64,000 nucleotides of DNA from Shimia sediminis. GTDB taxonomy: Bacteria > Pseudomonadota > Alphaproteobacteria > Rhodobacterales > Rhodobacteraceae. The stretch covers positions 62,001 to 126,000 of the forward strand of contig NZ_RYZK01000001.1 in assembly GCF_003990645.1 (NCBI RefSeq), written 5' to 3'. Position numbers and translations under genes: made by a program. Shown here piece by piece: positions 23,676 to 31,283 of the stretch (its first letter is position 1; the number at the start of each line of letters is the position of its first letter). The notes under the pieces are model-generated. The model was given only the letters and a program-made list of their open reading frames with translations, ran no database searches and had not been told where the DNA came from.

Positions 23676-25298
23676 ATGACCGAGCCTAGCACATATCCGC
23701 ATTGGTTGTTTGATGGCAGCACAATCCCTGATCCGCTTGGTCATGGTGAACGTGCGGTTCAGTTCTTGCGTGCGCTCAAACACCCAGCCAGTAAAGCGCC
23801 TAAGCGCGCATTGCAGCTTGCCGACTGGCAGGAAAGAATCGTGCGGCGCATCTATGGCCCTGTTGATGCTGATGGCGAGCGGATGGTGCGCGAGGTTTTT
23901 CTGATGATACCGCGCGGCAACCGCAAGACTTCGCTGGCAGCGGCGCTTTCCATTCTGCACCTGCTTGGGCCGCAGCGTGTGCCCGGTGGGCAGATCATTT
24001 TTGCCGCTGCCGATCGCAAGCAATCCTCCATCGGCTTCGCGGAAGCCGCGAAGATCGTGCGTGAAGACCGGCACCTTGTTCAGGCCACCAAGATTTATGA
24101 TCCAACGAACGCGCCCAAGACCATCAAGTCCATGATTGACGGATCTACCTTGGAGGCAGCATCCAGCGATGGCAAGGCGATGCACGGCACAACACCGACA
24201 TTCACCTTGATAGATGAAATCCACGCATGGCGCAGTTCTGGCCGTGATCTTTGGGAAGCGTTGCAATCAGGCATGGCGAAGCGCCCCGGTGGTTTAACCG
24301 TAATTGCCACCACTGCGGGAAGGGGCCGCGAAGGTTTGGCGGCGGAGCGTTACGCATACGCGCGGAAGGTTGCGCTGGGTGAGATAGACAATCCGTCATT
24401 TCTTCCGGTCATCTTCGAACCTGAGAAGGATGACGACTGGCAGGACGAAGCACTTTGGCACAAAGTTAACCCCGGTTTGTCGCTGGGTTTTCACGACTTC
24501 AAGAAGCTGCGAAACGACGCCAAAGAAGCACTGGACAACCCGTCAAAGCGCTACGAGTTTCAGCAATACAACCTGAACATTTGGCACGGGAACAGCCGTG
24601 ATCCGCTGTTCAATTTCGAGACATATGACGCACACAGGTTTCCTGATGAGGAAACCGACCTTGAAGCGCTGCCTTGCTATGTGGGTGTTGACTATGCCCA
24701 GAGCGGCGACCTTGCCGCCGTTGTGGCAGCATGGCGTTTCCGGGATGGCCAGATTGCAATCAAACCGTGGTTCTTTGTCGCCGGAGAGGGATTGCAGGAA
24801 CGCGAGCGGTTGGAGGGCGTGCCCTATCAGCGCTGGATTGATGACGGATATATCACTGCAACTGAAGGGCCAGTAATCCCACAACAGGAAGTGCAAGACC
24901 TGATCCGTGAAATCTGTGCCAGGCACAGCGTTGAACAGATCGCTTATGACCCGTGGAAATTTCAGGTGGCGGCGATGGAGCTGCACGACGAAGGTTTGCC
25001 GATGGTCGAGATGAGACAGGGACCGGCCACAATGGGGCCTGCCGCCGGTGAACTGGTGCGTGCCGTGAATGGCCGCTTGATCCGGCATGACGGCAACCCG
25101 GTGCTGCGCAATCATTTTGCCAGTGTGGCGGCTGTGACAGGCGATACAGGCAATATCCGCATGACCAAGGCCGACCCGAAGCACGACCACATCGACGGGG
25201 CTTTTGCAGCGACAATGGCAGTCAGTCGTGCGGTGGCCGGTGAAACAAACCGCAGTCAGTATTCCGGCGAGTGCGCCGAAATCTTCGTATTCCAATGA
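23676..25298 (+). CDS. phage terminase large subunit
   Basis: 540 residues, full length. ATPase: Walker A-like MIPRGNRKTSLAAAL (about residues 76-90), Walker B FTLIDEIHAW (about 175-184). Nuclease: VGVDYAQSGDLAAV and KHDHIDGAFAA supply catalytic aspartates. It powers DNA entry through the portal. The intact active sites argue against a dead remnant. Placement after the head genes is opposite to the usual order. Confidence 0.93.
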   Translation: MTEPSTYPHWLFDGSTIPDPLGHGERAVQFLRALKHPASKAPKRALQLADWQERIVRRIYGPVDADGERMVREVFLMIPRGNRKTSLAAALSILHLLGPQRVPGGQIIFAAADRKQSSIGFAEAAKIVREDRHLVQATKIYDPTNAPKTIKSMIDGSTLEAASSDGKAMHGTTPTFTLIDEIHAWRSSGRDLWEALQSGMAKRPGGLTVIATTAGRGREGLAAERYAYARKVALGEIDNPSFLPVIFEPEKDDDWQDEALWHKVNPGLSLGFHDFKKLRNDAKEALDNPSKRYEFQQYNLNIWHGNSRDPLFNFETYDAHRFPDEETDLEALPCYVGVDYAQSGDLAAVVAAWRFRDGQIAIKPWFFVAGEGLQERERLEGVPYQRWIDDGYITATEGPVIPQQEVQDLIREICARHSVEQIAYDPWKFQVAAMELHDEGLPMVEMRQGPATMGPAAGELVRAVNGRLIRHDGNPVLRNHFASVAAVTGDTGNIRMTKADPKHDHIDGAFAATMAVSRAVAGETNRSQYSGECAEIFVFQ

Positions 25299-25308
25299 GG
25301 TAAGAGCA

Positions 25309-27795
25309 ATGAATGAAGCAGACCTTCCCGGACTCATTACGGTCCTAGAGGCCCGAGTAGACAAGTTCGAAAAGGGCTTCGCTCGCGCTAACCGGGTGCA
25401 GCGCAGATCGGCTGCACAGATGGAACGCCGGGCCAAGCAGTCGGCAGACCGGTTGCGCAATACATATGGTAAAATGGGTGATGGAGTAGCGGCGGCGTTC
25501 AAGAAACTGGCCCTGCCGGTTCTTGGTGCCGCTGGTCTGGGCGGCCTCACCAGAGAAGCATTTCAGGCAACAAAATCCATCGCGCAGCTTGGCGACGAAG
25601 CCAAACGGGCAGGGGTGCCGCTCGAGGATTTTCAGGAATGGAAATTCGTCGCGGAACAGAACCGCATCGGCATTGATGCAATGGTTGATGGCTTGAAAGA
25701 GCTGAACCTGCGCGCAGACGAATTTGTTGTCACCGGAAAGGGACCGGCTGCCGAGGCCTTTGCCACTTTGGGCTATGGCGCTGACGAACTTCGCGAGAAG
25801 CTAAAAGACCCGTCTGACCTGCTTTTGGAAATCTTCGAGCGTTCGCGGCGTTTGAGCCGGGCAGGGCGCATTCGTGTGGCAGATGAGATATTCGGCGGCA
25901 CCGCTGGCGAGCGCTTTGTTGAACTCATGGGCCGCAGTGACGAACAGTTGCGCCAGACCATCGACCGGGCGCATGAGCTGGGCCTTGTGCTGGGTGACGA
26001 TGTAGTTGCCAGCGCTGACGAGGTTAGCCGCAAATTCGACGAGCTGACGACGCGCATATCCACATTCGGAAAGAAGGTGGCCGTCGCCGTCGCGGACGGG
26101 ATTGCCGAAGCTGCCGATCTGCGCGCCAAGCTGGATGAGATTTTCAAAGATGAAGCGCAGGGCCGCGCCGTTCTGGGTGATGAGCTATACGACGCATTTG
26201 CCGCGAACCGCGATGCCGTTGACGAGACAGCCGACGATATTGCCCGGCTGAATGCCGCACACAATGGCCTTGTCGAAAGCACAGACAAGACCGCAGCCGC
26301 AATGCTGAGTGCATCAAATCTGGCTCGCTCATATGGCTACGATGAAGTTGCAACTGATCTGGCAGGCACCGCGGCTGAAATGGTGGTGCTTGCTGACGAA
26401 TTCAGCAATGGCAGCCTTTCCAGTGAAGACTTCGCGACCAAGCTGGACGAAGTGCAGAAATCGGCGTCTGGTGCGTTCGACAAGTTGGATGAGGCCGACA
26501 AGGTAGATTTCAGCTTGGCTATCTCGGAAGTGGCCCGGCTGGGTGGTGCCTTGCAGACCGTTATCGGGCTTGCATCGTCGCTTAAGGGTGCACTAGCCGA
26601 AGCCGCTGGGGGTGACGTCGCGAAAACACCTATGCAGACCTTCCGGGAAGCTGACGCGGAATCCATGCGCAACTGGGAAGCCGAAAAGGCGGCGCTGGAC
26701 AGCTTTCTTGCCAGTGAGGCGGAACGCAATGGTATGTCGCGTGAACGCCTGACTCTTGAGCGTGAAATCGCATCCGTGATGAAGCGCGCCGCCACCGATG
26801 GCGTAACGCTGACACGCGCACAGGCAGAGGCAGCCGCAGTCGCTAAGGTCGCAGCCGATGCAGCGCGCAATGACGTCGGGAAGGGTGGTGGTTCGCGCCC
26901 CGACGAATTCACCCGTGCTGTGCAGTCGATCAAAGACGAAACGATTGCTCTTGAGCTTGAAGCAACGGCGATGATCGCAACGGCCAGCGCCAGCCGGGAC
27001 TTGGCGGGAAGCATCGAAGCCGCGCGCCGGGAAGCTGAGTTACTGCATTCGGCCCAGATGCAGGGCCTTGAGCTGACACCGGCATTGCGGGCAGAAATTA
27101 AACAGCTCGCCTTGGACTACGCCAGCGCCTCAGAGGCAGCCGAACAGGCAGAGAACGGCCTTGATAGCTTGAAGAGCGCAAAGGAACAGGTGCGCGGAAG
27201 CCTAAGCGGGGCGTTCGGTGATCTGGTGACAGGTGCGCGTGACTTCGACAGCGTGTTGCAGTCGGTGCTTGGGCGTCTTGCCGAGATGGCGGCCAGCCGC
27301 GCCTTTGAGAATATCCTTACCGGGATGGGTGGCCTTAGTGGCGGTGGTGGTATCCTTGGCACGTTTCTTTCATTGCTGGGTTTTGCAAACGGCGGCTACA
27401 CCGGCGACGGTGGCAAGTTCGAACCTGCCGGGGTGGTGCATCGCGGTGAATACGTGATGAGCAAAGAGGCCACCCGGAAGATTGGCGTCGGTAATCTGGA
27501 AGCGCTGCACAGCGCCGCTAAGAGGGGTTATTCCTCTGGCGGGTATGTGGGTGGCCGGGCACCCCTTAGACCGGCCTCAGCGACTCGCAGAGAGTCCCTG
27601 AGCGATGCCGCGCCCGTGGTAAACATCTCTGCACCTGTGACCGTGAATGCAAATGGCGGGACGCCGGAACAGAACAATGATCTTGCGACGAAACTGGCAA
27701 AGCAGATGGAAGGCACTATGCGGGGCGTGATAGTAGATGAAGTGCGACGTCAGATGCGGCCCGGAAACATTTTGGGAAAACGTGGCCGTAGTTGA
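25309..27795 (+). CDS. tail tape measure protein
   Basis: 828 residues. The N-terminus is a coiled coil (ITVLEARVDKFEKGFARANR); the middle is helical and alanine-rich with a hydrophobic stretch near residue 70. The C-terminus has the lambda gpH-like block FANGGYTGDGGKFEPAGVVH, then RGEYVMSKEATRKIGVGNL. At the usual ratio of about 1.5 angstrom per residue this would specify a tail near 120 nm, far longer than the GTA's 219-residue protein. GAGG precedes the ATG at 25309; the longer upstream frame overlaps TerL and was rejected. Confidence 0.87.
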   Translation: MNEADLPGLITVLEARVDKFEKGFARANRVQRRSAAQMERRAKQSADRLRNTYGKMGDGVAAAFKKLALPVLGAAGLGGLTREAFQATKSIAQLGDEAKRAGVPLEDFQEWKFVAEQNRIGIDAMVDGLKELNLRADEFVVTGKGPAAEAFATLGYGADELREKLKDPSDLLLEIFERSRRLSRAGRIRVADEIFGGTAGERFVELMGRSDEQLRQTIDRAHELGLVLGDDVVASADEVSRKFDELTTRISTFGKKVAVAVADGIAEAADLRAKLDEIFKDEAQGRAVLGDELYDAFAANRDAVDETADDIARLNAAHNGLVESTDKTAAAMLSASNLARSYGYDEVATDLAGTAAEMVVLADEFSNGSLSSEDFATKLDEVQKSASGAFDKLDEADKVDFSLAISEVARLGGALQTVIGLASSLKGALAEAAGGDVAKTPMQTFREADAESMRNWEAEKAALDSFLASEAERNGMSRERLTLEREIASVMKRAATDGVTLTRAQAEAAAVAKVAADAARNDVGKGGGSRPDEFTRAVQSIKDETIALELEATAMIATASASRDLAGSIEAARREAELLHSAQMQGLELTPALRAEIKQLALDYASASEAAEQAENGLDSLKSAKEQVRGSLSGAFGDLVTGARDFDSVLQSVLGRLAEMAASRAFENILTGMGGLSGGGGILGTFLSLLGFANGGYTGDGGKFEPAGVVHRGEYVMSKEATRKIGVGNLEALHSAAKRGYSSGGYVGGRAPLRPASATRRESLSDAAPVVNISAPVTVNANGGTPEQNNDLATKLAKQMEGTMRGVIVDEVRRQMRPGNILGKRGRS

Positions 27796-27810
27796 TTTTA
27801 GGTGAAAGAC

Positions 27811-28863
27811 ATGGCGAGAAAAGATGCAAAACCAGAAATGCAACACGTTGTCCCCAAAGCAGCGCTGTTAAACAACTTTGCGTTTCAAAAAACTGGCCAG
27901 AAATCACGACATGTATTTTTGTTTGACCGAATAAGAGGCAAACTGGTTACAGGCGCGCCAAGCGTAAACAACGTGTTGGGTCAGCGCAATTTTTACTCTG
28001 CGACGGTTGGCGATAGCATTTACTCGATTGAGCAAGGCTTAACCGATTTAGAAGATGCTGCGGCACCGATTATTTCTGGTATTGTGTCGGATGAAAGCTT
28101 GAAAAACTTGTCTGATGAGCATCGGGCTTACCTATCCACTTTTGTGGCAGCCCAATGGCTGCGTTCACCAAGAGTTCGTGCGTCACAAGGCGCTTTGAGT
28201 GAGGCTATAGCAAGAAAGAGCGCAGTAATTGCGCCAGATGCATCCAACCTTCCTGAGATTGAGGCGTTTGCAACAAAGGTCGGAGTGAAAGTAACCTCAA
28301 TCAAGTTGATCGCCGATATGACGTCAAATCTTGCTGAGCGACTTTACTCGTATAGGTGGCTGCTTCACCGCGCTCCTAAAGACCAAGGATTTTGGGTATC
28401 TGATTGCCCTGTAGTAATGCACAATGAGCATGATTTTGGTCCCTATAGCAACGTTGGATTTGGTGTCTCCGGTGTCCAAATTACGATGCCTTTGAGTTCC
28501 GAGATAGCACTCTCGATCTGGCATCCTCGGGTGGTTGTCGATCTTGAGGACGGAAAGAAGGAACTGATAAAATCTCGCGGGCAGATGAAAGCTACAAGTG
28601 TGCTCAGTTCAAGAATTGACCACGATGAAGTGGCAGACTTAATCGAGAGCATTGAGCAGAAAATTTCAGGTGTAGAATCCATATTGAACAGCCTGGACAA
28701 CGGAGCCGCCTTGGTCGCTACTCCTGAGAACATGGATCACTTCAATTCGTTGCAATACGAATGGTCGCAGAGATTTATCGCTAGCAAGAGGAACGACTTT
28801 TCTCTCGCAAAAAGAATGTTTGATGACAACCCAGATGGAGGTGTGAAGTTCCGGGTTGATTAG
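27811..28863 (+). CDS. DUF4238 protein, probable cargo
   Basis: 350 residues with the DUF4238 start QHVVPKAALLNNFAFQKTG and the later conserved LSTFVAAQWLRSPRVR, PKDQGFWVSDCPVVMHN and MPLSSEIALSIWHP. Members are scattered on mobile DNA and their biochemistry is unknown; some occur near defence genes. Base composition is lower in GC than the head genes, and it sits after the last structural gene, as accessory cargo does. The ATG at 27811 follows AGGTG. Confidence 0.75.
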   Translation: MARKDAKPEMQHVVPKAALLNNFAFQKTGQKSRHVFLFDRIRGKLVTGAPSVNNVLGQRNFYSATVGDSIYSIEQGLTDLEDAAAPIISGIVSDESLKNLSDEHRAYLSTFVAAQWLRSPRVRASQGALSEAIARKSAVIAPDASNLPEIEAFATKVGVKVTSIKLIADMTSNLAERLYSYRWLLHRAPKDQGFWVSDCPVVMHNEHDFGPYSNVGFGVSGVQITMPLSSEIALSIWHPRVVVDLEDGKKELIKSRGQMKATSVLSSRIDHDEVADLIESIEQKISGVESILNSLDNGAALVATPENMDHFNSLQYEWSQRFIASKRNDFSLAKRMFDDNPDGGVKFRVD

Positions 28864-29184
28864 TCGACTTGGGTAAATTTTCCGCAACGTGCATCTGGAT
28901 GTATCTGCTTGAAGCAGGTGCTCGCCTCGAGTATACTGTCGAAGCCTACGCGGCAGCACAAAGCATCAGCCTACAAAGCAGTCAAAGAAGAGCCACATCC
29001 GCTCTTAGACGCCCATACCAGCTCTACTAACAACGCCAGCACCCGGAACATGACGGGGCAGCGAGTCGCCTAGCTGGAAGGTGCAGGAAAGATCGCTTTG
29101 GATCGCTCCCCGATGGAAATCATCGGACGCCCCGAACGGTTGCCGCCGGTCACAGACGAAATGGCACAGAAAGACGGTTGCAAT

Positions 29185-29345
29185 GTGCGGTGAGCTTCGG
29201 CTCTGGGCCACAACAACCGATCACGTCTAGGTTGGAGGAAAGCCGGGCGTGATGCTCAGTCGAAAGGCTGTAACCGCTTGGCCGTGAGGCCGGGATCGGA
29301 GCGCTGCTAGGTCAATGGAAGCCACCTAGTGTTAGTAGCTCTTCA
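29185..29345 (+). ncRNA. possible truncated group II intron 5' segment
   Basis: It starts with GTGCG, the group II 5' consensus, and keeps several short blocks typical of domain I. No reverse transcriptase, domain V or 3' end is visible, so if the reading is right it is a remnant. Assigned from pattern memory only. Confidence 0.3.
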
Positions 29346-29366
29346 CCACCTGTTATATGCAGAACA

Positions 29367-29412
29367 TCCCCCTAGGACATCACAGATTAGGTTGTGTGTT
29401 GTCCTAGGGGGA
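29367..29412. other. 13-pair hairpin in non-coding region
   Basis: TCCCCCTAGGACA pairs perfectly with TGTCCTAGGGGGA around a 20-base loop. There is no T-run after it on either strand, so it is not a standard terminator. Confidence 0.6.
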
Positions 29413-29548
29413 AAGTCCTATGACTGCAGGTATTATTGTTAATTGCTAAAAATTCATTCTGTGCATTTCATATGATCTTCCGGCTGAAAGAACAGAAATG
29501 GTGGGCGCGAAGCGCCCGAAAGCGAGCTTTAGCGAGCGCGCAGGAGTG

Positions 29549-29740
29549 ATGATGAATATGAAGGCACGAACTCTGCTTGTAGCACTTACAGGAACTTGGC
29601 CGAAGCTGTCCCGGATAGGTGCTGGGAAGGCTGGTTTGAAAACGCCGCCTCCGGAGCTGCGCGCTCTGGCAGAAAAAGCTCATGCGCGCGACGAATTGCT
29701 TGAGCATCTCAGCGCGAATATGTTATATTATAACAATTAG
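29549..29740 (+). CDS. small basic protein of unknown function
   Basis: 63 residues (MMNMKARTLLVALTGTWP at the start), basic in the first half and helical in the second. CAGGAGTG lies directly before the ATG pair. The open frame extends to 29498, but that part reads through a GC hairpin. First of several small genes near attR, each followed by a hairpin. Confidence 0.45.
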   Translation: MMNMKARTLLVALTGTWPKLSRIGAGKAGLKTPPPELRALAEKAHARDELLEHLSANMLYYNN

Positions 29741-29768
29741 GGGCTGGCTTCCAACTTCGCCCCGAGTA

Positions 29769-29822
29769 GACCTCGCGCCGGATCATCGTTTCGATGTAAG
29801 TCAATCGGCGCGGGGTCTTCAT
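29769..29822 (+). terminator. stem-loop after the first small gene
   Basis: GACCTCGCGCCG pairs with CGGCGCGGGGTC (12 pairs, one wobble) around a 25-base loop and is followed by TTCATTTT. Confidence 0.55.
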
Positions 29823-29947
29823 TTTCTGAACGTAAGTAAGCACTTAAGCGCGACAATTTGAATGCGTCAGAAGGCATTATCGCGGCTTGATAGGTGGATT
29901 CCACCCATGCGAGTCTGGCCGCATAAATCACCTGAGAGGAACATATC

Positions 29948-30169
29948 ATGCAGGCACCCACCGACATCTACATTGACAATGAAACCTATACAGCGCTCCG
30001 AGCAGAGCTGGCACACCTGATTACCACGCCCTTTGTGAATGACGCGGATACCAAGGTTGTTGAAGCTCTTGGCGAGATCGGCGGTATCTGGCCCAAGAAC
30101 GTCATGGATGATGCTGAAATATCTGGAAATTCGCAGGTTTCTGAAGTGGACATTTCAGAAGCTGCCTAA
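29948..30169 (+). CDS. small acidic protein of unknown function
   Basis: 73 residues, acidic (MQAPTDIYIDNETYTALRAE at the start), with a helix around ALRAELAHLI and a serine/glutamate-rich tail. GAGAGGA precedes the ATG. No recognised domain. It lies alone between two GC-rich stem-loops. Confidence 0.55.
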   Translation: MQAPTDIYIDNETYTALRAELAHLITTPFVNDADTKVVEALGEIGGIWPKNVMDDAEISGNSQVSEVDISEAA

Positions 30170-30230
30170 CATCAACGACTTACAGGGCCGAATTTTCCTA
30201 CATTTTCCTACGTAAGTAGAGCTTCGTATT

Positions 30231-30239
30231 TGCTATAAT
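30231..30239 (+). promoter_or_regulatory. extended -10 promoter
   Basis: TGCTATAAT is a perfect extended -10 element in otherwise GC-rich DNA. Initiation about seven bases later would place the stem-loop at 30247-30281 at the very 5' end of the RNA for the genes at 30317 and 30433. Confidence 0.4.
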
Positions 30240-30246
30240 ATGCGAA

Positions 30247-30281
30247 GTGGCGCGGTCCATCGCCAAACAGACCCGCGCCAC
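30247..30281 (+). other. stem-loop at the predicted RNA 5' end
   Basis: GTGGCGCGG pairs with CCGCGCCAC around a 17-base loop, followed by GTTCTTT. It could terminate the upstream small gene, act as a 5' stabiliser, or form a short RNA with its own terminator. Confidence 0.5.
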
Positions 30282-30316
30282 GTTCTTTACAATCGACACT
30301 AACTTGGAGGCCAATC

Positions 30317-30436
30317 ATGGCAGAAGATTACACGACCCCGAATAACATCGCAAATGATACCGCAGAACACGGTGGCATGCTCATTCATGATTTGGATCAG
30401 ATGGTTGAACGTGCGGCGCAGGATTGTGCAGCATGA
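30317..30436 (+). CDS. 39-residue protein of unknown function
   Basis: A short frame (MAEDYTTPNNIANDTAEHGG at the start) with a good ribosome site (TTGGAGGCCAATC-ATG). Its stop overlaps the next start in ATGA, which supports real, coupled translation. It is too short for the ORF length cut-off. Acidic, one predicted helix (LIHDLDQMVERAAQD). Confidence 0.5.
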   Translation: MAEDYTTPNNIANDTAEHGGMLIHDLDQMVERAAQDCAA

Positions 30437-30723
30437 ACCCGGTTGCAAACGCCATCCCGCCCAAACCCATTCGGCTTGAAAAATTTCGCATCCCGGCTGG
30501 TCTGTTCGAAACTGAGATTGCAGGGTCATGCAATCTCGATGCTGAACACGTCGCCAGCGACAAAGCTGTTTCCGGGCTTTCACATCTGGAAGTTTATGAC
30601 GGTGGCGAAATGATTGTTCTTTATGGGGCTAGCGACCCGGACCACGTTACAGTGCTGACAAAGACACCGACTGCGGCCTTACTGTGTGTTGCGGCGGGAC
30701 TTCTGGCGGAGGAAGCCGACTAA
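30433..30723 (+). CDS. small protein of unknown function
   Basis: 96 residues starting MNPVANAIPPKPIRLEK, with mixed strands (EIAGSCNLDAEHV; SHLEVYDGGEMIVLYG) and a hydrophobic C-terminal helix (TAALLCVAAGLLAEE). It overlaps the 39-codon gene by four bases. A terminator follows at 30757. No family recognised. Confidence 0.6.
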   Translation: MNPVANAIPPKPIRLEKFRIPAGLFETEIAGSCNLDAEHVASDKAVSGLSHLEVYDGGEMIVLYGASDPDHVTVLTKTPTAALLCVAAGLLAEEAD

Positions 30724-30756
30724 ACCGGTATTGATTCACCAACACGACAACAACAG

Positions 30757-30785
30757 ACCCGCCGGTGCGAACTGGCGGGTTTCTT
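30757..30785 (+). terminator. intrinsic terminator
   Basis: ACCCGCCGGT pairs with ACTGGCGGGT (ten pairs) around a GCGA tetraloop, followed by TTCTTT. Confidence 0.8.
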
Positions 30786-30856
30786 TATGTCAAGACTGTT
30801 CGACCAATATCTTTCCCGATAGCACATTCGCACATCGAGTAATTCAGGAGAGCAAA

Positions 30857-31057
30857 ATGAAAGTAAGCGTGAGAATTTGGGACACCTCACTTGAGGGCGA
30901 TTACGGAGACATCCCCGCCTTAGAAGGTGAATGTGATCGGTGCGGTCATACCGTTGAAGTCTACGGTGACAGTGAGAGTTCCGAATTGGCCCTATGCGCG
31001 AAAATGCGTGAAGAATGCCCTAATGGCGAAAACAACTTCTATGTGCCAGACCGATGA
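30857..31057 (+). CDS. small cysteine-containing protein
   Basis: 66 residues, start fixed by CAGGAG before ATG. ECDRCGHTVEVYG looks like half of a zinc ribbon, and ALCAKMREECPNG supplies two further cysteines, so a metal-bound or disulfide knuckle is likely. It is the last gene before attR. Function unknown. Confidence 0.6.
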   Translation: MKVSVRIWDTSLEGDYGDIPALEGECDRCGHTVEVYGDSESSELALCAKMREECPNGENNFYVPDR

Positions 31058-31136
31058 CGCCACGTCATGTGGTCCATTTTAGTGTCCGTTACATCGTTAC
31101 AAATCACACTGTAAGTCATTGAAAACATTAGCGACA

Positions 31137-31166
31137 GTGGGGGTTCGAGTCCCTTCACCCGCACCA
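31137..31166 (+). repeat. attR core, 30 bp
   Basis: Exact copy of the tRNA-Leu 3' end (14107-14136). Only the T-arm, acceptor strand and CCA are present, so this is not a second tRNA gene. Confidence 0.93.
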
Positions 31167-31283
31167 CTTTTCTCTCTGACATGAATATCCGTGCCCAAGG
31201 CGATGCGCAGCCCCTGCCCACGGGATCATCCAGCCGCTCGCGGGACGCTTGTCGTGATCCGCGCGCTCTGGCATCTTCGCGGG

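Larger units (their letters stand above)
28864..29548. other. 685-base non-coding stretch with RNA-like structure
   Basis: No frame here has a ribosome site or protein-like composition. It contains a segment from 29185 that begins GTGCG and carries GGAGGAAAGCCGGGCG, CGAAAGGCTGTAACCG, CCGTGAGGCCGGGA and CAATGGAAGCC. These blocks resemble domain I of bacterial group II introns. A 13-pair hairpin (29367-29412) and the small hairpin GGGCGC-GAA-GCGCCC (29503-29517) follow. Confidence 0.6.
14107..31166 (+). mobile_element. 17-kb tRNA-Leu-integrated phage-derived element with head and packaging genes but few tail genes
   Basis: Bounded by exact 30-bp att repeats; the integrase is at the left end. 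Contents in order: integrase; winged-helix-like gene on the opposite strand; portal; tail-assembly chaperone; gpI-like gene; protease-capsid fusion; second chaperone; HNH nuclease; HTH protein; gp6-like connector; gp10-like protein; DUF3168 protein; head-tail adaptor; TerS; TerL; tape measure; DUF4238 cargo; small genes. I see no major tail protein, baseplate, tail fibre, holin or endolysin, replication gene, or classical CI/Cro repressor. Most head genes overlap by ATGA or a few bases, so the operon looks under selection rather than decayed. Satellite or reduced prophage are both possible. Confidence 0.9.

Noticed and set aside
29005-29211. Small minus-strand frame in the element's non-coding region
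   Set aside because: No ribosome site and cysteine/serine-rich random composition; region looks like structured RNA instead.
29230-29260. RNase P RNA, suggested by GGAGGAAAGCCGGGC
   Set aside because: Other conserved RNase P regions are missing within the next several hundred bases; the block fits other structured RNAs as well.
31137-31166. Second tRNA-Leu
   Set aside because: Only the 3' 30 bases are present; no anticodon or D-arm. It is attR.
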